Made by a program: the position numbers and the translations under genes. 9,904 nt of DNA from a bacterium (lineage in GTDB: Bacteria > Patescibacteriota > Dojkabacteria > JAKAPS01 > JAJZLI01): positions 2,686 through 12,589 of the forward strand of contig JAJZLI010000053.1 of assembly GCA_021803645.1 (NCBI GenBank), given 5' to 3'. Under the pieces are notes generated by a model, which was not told where the DNA came from, made no database searches, and saw only the letters and a list, made by a program, of their open reading frames with translations. Below are positions 6,196-9,904 of this stretch, piece by piece; position 1 is the first letter of the stretch; each line of letters begins with the position of its first letter.

Positions 6196-7827
6196 ATGGA
6201 GAGAGAGAAAGTAAGTATAGATATAGTAAAGAAACTTACTATAAAAAATTACAATAACCCATTAAATATTATAAAAGAAAATTCAAAAGGGTACCAATTT
6301 TCAAGAGCAGAGATTATTAATACATATATCAATTACTGTAGTAATAATAAAATTAACATAAATAAATCTTTAATTGAAAAAATTAAATTAAAACCAACAA
6401 GAACAATTTCTGGAGTTGTTCCAATTACAGTTCTTACAAAACCTTTTCCATGTCCAGGAAGATGTATATTTTGTCCTAATGATGTAATGATGCCAAAAAG
6501 TTACCTATCACTAGAACCTGGAGCACAAAGGGCATTAATGAATAAGTTTGACCCTTATTTACAAGTAAAGAATAGATTGCAAGCAATGCAAAACATTGGG
6601 CATACAACAGAAAAATTAGAACTTCTAATTTTGGGAGGAACATGGAGTGTATATCCAAGAGATTACCAAGAGTGGTTTATAAAACGATGCATTCAGGCAA
6701 TGAATGAGTTTGAATACAAGAAAGAAAAAAAGTACAAATATATAAAAAATAGAATTAATTTTGACACAACGTCTACAGAGATAGATCCACCTAAAAATTG
6801 GAAAATAGATGAACTGCTAAAAGAACAGGCCATCAACTCTACAGCACAATACAGGTGCATAGGAATAACACTTGAGACAAGGCCAGACAGAATAACAGAA
6901 AGGGAGGCAATTCATTTAAGAATGATAGGGGGAACAAGAATACAGCTTGGTATACAAAGTACAGATGATACAGTACTTGAAAAAAATAAAAGAGGAGAAA
7001 ATTCGCAAGACCAAAAAAGGGCTATATCCATATTAAGGAGAGCAGGGTTCAAAATACAAATTCACTGGATGCCTAATCTATATGGATCATCTCCTAAAAA
7101 AGATAAAAAGGACATAATGAGAATATACAAAGACGGGGGTTATATGCCAGACGAAATAAAAATATATCCTTGCTCAATCATAGAAACAGCAGAGCTGTAT
7201 GATTACTGGAAGAGCAAAAGATATATGCCATATACGGAAGAGGAATTAATTGAAGTTTTAGTCTATGCAAAATCCAAGGTAAAAGAGTTTTCAAGGATTA
7301 ACAGACTGATAAGAGATATACCATCTACATATATAGTAGATGGGAATAAGAAAACAAACTTGAGGCAAGTAGCCCAAGAGGTCATGAAGAAAAGAGGAAA
7401 AACGTGTAAATGCATTAGGTGTAATGAAATAAAGGATGAAGTAATAGAAAAAATTTATGCTGATTGTTACAAATATAATACCAGTGTATCAAAAGAATAT
7501 TTTCTTACATATAAATCCAATAAAAAAATATTAGGGTTTCTCAGATTATCGATTCCTAAAAAGAAGACAGATCATTTCATAGAAGAATTAAAAAATTCTG
7601 TAATTATAAGGGAAGTACATGTATATGGTCGATCCCTTGCAATAGGAGAGAAAAATGGAGGCGCACAACACATAGGGTTAGGAACTAGATTAATAAAAAG
7701 AGCAGAGAAAATTGCAAAAAAATATAAATTTACAAAAATTGCAGTTATATCTTCAATAGGAACAAGGGAATACTATAAAAAGAAAGGGTTTGAACAAAAA
7801 CAACTCTATCAAATCAAAGAAATTTAA
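6196..7827 (+). CDS. elp3: Elp3: tRNA uridine(34) carboxymethylation enzyme (radical SAM plus acetyltransferase)
   Basis: Elp3 uses acetyl-CoA and radical-SAM chemistry to make cm5U at tRNA position 34; in bacteria and archaea it works without the other Elongator subunits. The 543-residue protein is about full family length. The radical SAM domain has the cluster-binding CPGRCIFC (Cys86, Cys90, Cys93), then EPGAQRA and FDPYLQ (107-124) and LILGGTW (144-150). A zinc-binding-type segment GKTCKCIRC (401-409) links to the C-terminal GNAT domain, with REVHVYGR (472-479), acetyl-CoA-binding QHIGLGTRLI (491-500) and GTREYYKKKGF (522-532). The frame also has a GTG at 6175, but this lies upstream of the -10 box and would precede the transcript, so the ATG at 6196 is preferred. 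The divergent Trm9-like methyltransferase suggests that its product is methylated further. Confidence 0.95.
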   Translation: MEREKVSIDIVKKLTIKNYNNPLNIIKENSKGYQFSRAEIINTYINYCSNNKININKSLIEKIKLKPTRTISGVVPITVLTKPFPCPGRCIFCPNDVMMPKSYLSLEPGAQRALMNKFDPYLQVKNRLQAMQNIGHTTEKLELLILGGTWSVYPRDYQEWFIKRCIQAMNEFEYKKEKKYKYIKNRINFDTTSTEIDPPKNWKIDELLKEQAINSTAQYRCIGITLETRPDRITEREAIHLRMIGGTRIQLGIQSTDDTVLEKNKRGENSQDQKRAISILRRAGFKIQIHWMPNLYGSSPKKDKKDIMRIYKDGGYMPDEIKIYPCSIIETAELYDYWKSKRYMPYTEEELIEVLVYAKSKVKEFSRINRLIRDIPSTYIVDGNKKTNLRQVAQEVMKKRGKTCKCIRCNEIKDEVIEKIYADCYKYNTSVSKEYFLTYKSNKKILGFLRLSIPKKKTDHFIEELKNSVIIREVHVYGRSLAIGEKNGGAQHIGLGTRLIKRAEKIAKKYKFTKIAVISSIGTREYYKKKGFEQKQLYQIKEI

Positions 7828-7880
7828 CAAATATTGAATTTAGGAAAAACACTAAGTGGGTGTATGTATAGATCTGGAGT

Positions 7881-7889
7881 TGGTATACT
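7881..7889 (+). promoter_or_regulatory. Extended -10 promoter of the xseA-xseB-PBP operon
   Basis: TGGTATACT, a TGn extended -10 element, lies 9 bp before the xseA ATG at 7899, predicting a leader of only two or three bases. It lies in the 71-bp gap after elp3, where no terminator hairpin with a T-tract was found, so read-through from elp3 is also possible. Confidence 0.6.
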
Positions 7890-7898
7890 ACAGAAATT

Positions 7899-9149
7899 AT
7901 GGAAGGTGTTTTTACTGTATCAGAAATAAACAATAATATATCGCGACTTCTTGAAGAAAATTTTTATGATATTGGGATTGAAGGAGAAATATCAGACTAT
8001 AAAGTACAGTCACAAGGATGGACTTTTTTTTCACTCAAAGATAGTAAATCTATAATATCGTGTGTAAACTTTGATAAAAAATTATTGAAATATAAAGATA
8101 TTATTAAAGATGGGGTAAAAGTTGTTGGTTTTGGTTACCTTACAATATATGAAAAGACTGGAAAGTATCAGTTTTATGTAAAAGATTTGAAAGTTATTGG
8201 CAGTGGAGATATATATGCACAAATAGAAATTACAAAACAAAAATTGAAAGAGGAGGGACTATTTAGTGCTGAAAACAAAAAAAATATATCTTCATTTCCA
8301 CTAAATATAGGTGTTATTACTTCACTGGAAAAATCATCAATGGCATACAAAGATTTTTGCAAAACAATGGAGTCAAGGTTTCCAATTGCAAACATATATC
8401 TTTACGATGCTAATGTTCAAGGAAAGGAAGCCGAAAAAGAAATTATCCAAGGACTAGAATACTTCAAATCACAAGAAAACATAGATGTTATAGTACTAAC
8501 AAGAGGAGGAGGGTCTATAGAAGATCTAATGCCATTTAACAGTGAGTCAGTAGCAAGGTCAATTTTCAATTCCACAAAAATTACTGTATCTGCAATAGGA
8601 CATGAAGGAGACGTAACAATCTCTGACCTTGTAGCAGATATACGGGCGTCAACACCAACGCAGGCAGCAATACTTATATCTCCTGATAAAAAAGAATTAA
8701 TAGATAAATTAAATAAAGGCATATTGCACATACAAAGAGGTGTACAAAACATGATAGAAATAAAACAAACAGCAATAGCACATAATTATGAAAAGATTAA
8801 AGGAATATTAGACAAATTTTATAATAAAAAACAACAAACCTTATATGAAGGAGTACATATACTACAAAGCAAATCAAACGAAGTTATAAATAGTGGAGAG
8901 CTTATTTTAAAAGAATTAAAAAATAAAATATCTAAATTTTCATATGAGATTGAATATAAATTAAAATCTATAAAGGAAAAATTTAAAATGTTTGAATTAT
9001 TCTCTCCAGAGTATATACTAAAAAAAGGGTATTCAATAACATATAAAGATGGAAAGTTAATATCATCTGTTAATGATGTTAACGTTGGTGATATGTTACA
9101 ATTACAACTTAAAGATGGAAATATTAAAAGTGAGGTAATAGAAAAATGA
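7899..9149 (+). CDS. xseA: Exodeoxyribonuclease VII large subunit
   Basis: XseA is the catalytic subunit of exonuclease VII, which degrades single-stranded DNA from both ends into short oligonucleotides in a complex with several XseB copies. The 416 residues follow the family plan: an N-terminal OB fold (about 1-100, with VEGEISDYK-like IEGEISDYK at 27-35 and GWTFFSLKD at 40-48), the catalytic domain with GVITS (138-142), TRGGGSIEDLMPFNSE (201-216), IGHEGD (233-238) and ADIRASTPTQAA (246-257), a long coiled-coil region (about 262-370), and the small C-terminal domain with KKGYSI (385-390). IGHEGD differs from the usual GHETD by Thr to Gly, and the usual GAA near residue 146 reads SSMA. No Shine-Dalgarno precedes the start. 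The stop overlaps xseB by 4 bp. Confidence 0.95.
   Translation: MEGVFTVSEINNNISRLLEENFYDIGIEGEISDYKVQSQGWTFFSLKDSKSIISCVNFDKKLLKYKDIIKDGVKVVGFGYLTIYEKTGKYQFYVKDLKVIGSGDIYAQIEITKQKLKEEGLFSAENKKNISSFPLNIGVITSLEKSSMAYKDFCKTMESRFPIANIYLYDANVQGKEAEKEIIQGLEYFKSQENIDVIVLTRGGGSIEDLMPFNSESVARSIFNSTKITVSAIGHEGDVTISDLVADIRASTPTQAAILISPDKKELIDKLNKGILHIQRGVQNMIEIKQTAIAHNYEKIKGILDKFYNKKQQTLYEGVHILQSKSNEVINSGELILKELKNKISKFSYEIEYKLKSIKEKFKMFELFSPEYILKKGYSITYKDGKLISSVNDVNVGDMLQLQLKDGNIKSEVIEK
9132..9136 (+). promoter_or_regulatory. Ribosome binding site of xseB
   Basis: GAGGT within the end of xseA lies 9 bp before the xseB ATG. It contrasts with the first genes of transcripts in this window, which lack Shine-Dalgarno sites. 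Confidence 0.6.
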
Positions 9150-9346
9150 AAAAAGAAATTACATTTACAGATGCATTCGAAAGATTTGAAAAGATATTGC
9201 AAGAGTTGGATAGTGGTAATCTTTCCTTAGAAGAAACAATTAAAAAAATTGAAGAAGGAGCATCTTTATATAAGGTATGTTCAAAAATGTTATCAAAGGC
9301 AAAAAATACTATTACAACTATTAATAAAAAACTTGAAGAAGGATAA
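9146..9346 (+). CDS. xseB: Exodeoxyribonuclease VII small subunit
   Basis: This 66-residue protein is the small helical-hairpin subunit that packs along the XseA coiled coil and is needed for an active, regulated complex. The family pattern is clear: TFTDAFERFEKILQELDSG (residues 6-24), NLSLEETIKKIEEG (25-38) and then a second helix with YKVCSKMLSKAK (42-53). It is slightly shorter than the usual 75-80 residues, mainly at the C-terminus. Its start overlaps the xseA stop in an ATGA junction, with a GAGGT site 9 bp upstream, so the two subunits should be made together. Confidence 0.93.
   Translation: MKKEITFTDAFERFEKILQELDSGNLSLEETIKKIEEGASLYKVCSKMLSKAKNTITTINKKLEEG
9337..9343 (+). promoter_or_regulatory. 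Ribosome binding site of the PBP-like gene
   Basis: AGAAGGA, overlapping the last codons of xseB, ends 6 bp before the ATG at 9350. This is the best Shine-Dalgarno match in the window and supports that start. Confidence 0.65.
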
Positions 9347-9349
9347 ATA

Positions 9350-9904
9350 ATGAAAATAAAAATACTACTAATTATATTACCAAGTATATTATTGGTTGCA
9401 ATAATTGCATCATTAATTATTACAGTAATTAATATAAAAACAAACAATGTTACAGTATCATATACCGAATTTCGAGGTACAAATCCTAGCTCGACTATTA
9501 TAAATCCCCCAACAGCATCAACTGTAATATATTCCTCCACTGGGGGTATTATTGGAAAAATATACGGACAAGAAGAAAAAGCTTATCAATATGAAGAAAA
9601 TCCTTCTTTATATCAGGGAACATCAATATTATACCACCTTATAAACATTCCACCATACTCAAGCAATCAAACAGACCTTGCAATTGCAATAAAACTCAAG
9701 GATCAACTACTTACTATGTTACTTAATATTGGGGCAATAACACAATCAGATATAAACCAAGAGAAAATAAACACTGAAACACCATACTTTCAAATAGATC
9801 AGGATCCATACTTTACTGAGTATGTAATAAACAAGCTAATGGAAAAATATAGTAACTATGTATTAGCTGGAGGATTAAAGGTATACACTACAGTGAATAC
9901 TCAA
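9350..9904 (+). CDS. Class A PBP-like protein apparently lacking the GT51 domain (3' partial)
   Basis: The frame is open from 9350 to the window end (185 codons). A hydrophobic segment (about residues 5-28) forms a signal anchor, leaving the rest outside the membrane. TVIYSSTGGIIGKI (58-71) resembles the strand just after the anchor in class A penicillin-binding proteins. LINIPPYSS (97-105) and the segment ending LLNIGAITQSDIN (124-136) resemble the end of the GT51 domain. PYFTEYVINKL (153-163) and GGLKVYTTVNTQ (174-185) are the linker leading to the transpeptidase domain. The roughly 150-residue glycosyltransferase core is not there: neither the catalytic ED segment nor GGSTITQQ is seen. The transpeptidase SxxK motif would lie past the window. 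It follows xseB by 3 bp and should be in the same operon. The probable role is peptidoglycan cross-linking without polymerisation. Confidence 0.75.
   Translation, partial: MKIKILLIILPSILLVAIIASLIITVINIKTNNVTVSYTEFRGTNPSSTIINPPTASTVIYSSTGGIIGKIYGQEEKAYQYEENPSLYQGTSILYHLINIPPYSSNQTDLAIAIKLKDQLLTMLLNIGAITQSDINQEKINTETPYFQIDQDPYFTEYVINKLMEKYSNYVLAGGLKVYTTVNTQ

Noticed and set aside
2..9346. UGA recoded as glycine, as in some CPR lineages
   Set aside because: TGA ends the first glycosyltransferase, LUD, Trm9-like and xseA genes at the expected family lengths, with neighbouring starts overlapping two of them.
8174..9540. Four minus-strand open frames opposite xseA, xseB and the PBP-like gene (8174-8395, 8417-8752, 8819-9202, 9124-9540)
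   Set aside because: They are antisense shadows of genes with clear family motifs, overlap each other, and encode low-complexity hydrophobic sequence with no recognisable domain.
1..9904. CRISPR arrays, tRNA genes, insertion sequences or prophage attachment sites
   Set aside because: No spaced direct repeats, cloverleaf-like segments, transposase motifs or terminal inverted repeats were seen on either strand by eye.

Overview
This AT-rich, tightly packed window reads like part of a small-genome bacterium, most plausibly a member of the Candidate Phyla Radiation (Patescibacteria). The reasons are gene content (a stand-alone LUD-domain protein, a single-protein Elp3, BcsA-like and GT-C glycosyltransferases, a DHH-DHHA1 phosphoesterase, a NYN protein), very short intergenic gaps and heavy A/T bias. 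The lineage is an inference; no rRNA or marker gene is present. TAA and TGA both end recognisable genes, so UGA appears to be a stop here.

Layout. 2-2184 (+): the C-terminal part of a processive family-2 glycosyltransferase, then a multipass GT-C-like membrane protein overlapping it by 4 bp; both fit envelope polysaccharide or glycolipid assembly. 2291-2902 (-): a LUD-domain protein, divergent across 37 bp from a second family-2 glycosyltransferase (2940-3797, +). 3798-3904: a strong promoter-like sequence followed about 16 bases after its -10 box by a structured hairpin and a T-tract, i.e. either a very short RNA or an attenuator ahead of the NYN-domain protein (3905-4486, +). 4552-5559 (+): a DHH-DHHA1 phosphoesterase whose 3' end overlaps the convergent methyltransferase gene (5541-6173, -). 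That methyltransferase looks like the eukaryotic wobble-uridine enzyme Trm9 and is divergent across only 22 bp from elp3 (6196-7827, +). 7899-9904 (+): an operon of xseA, xseB (exonuclease VII) and a class A penicillin-binding-protein relative that runs off the window and appears to lack its glycosyltransferase (GT51) domain.

Three themes stand out. First, Elp3 and a Trm9-like methyltransferase share a promoter region, suggesting a two-enzyme bacterial route to a methyl-esterified cm5U (mcm5U-type) tRNA wobble base. Second, most transcript-leading genes have a -10 box (TATAAT or TATACT) only 6-9 bp before the start codon, so their mRNAs should be leaderless or nearly so, while the internal operon genes xseB and the PBP gene have Shine-Dalgarno sites. 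Third, the two divergent pairs place promoters back to back, and in the elp3 pair the -10 boxes physically overlap. No tRNA, rRNA, CRISPR array, insertion sequence or intergenic stretch above about 110 bp was seen.
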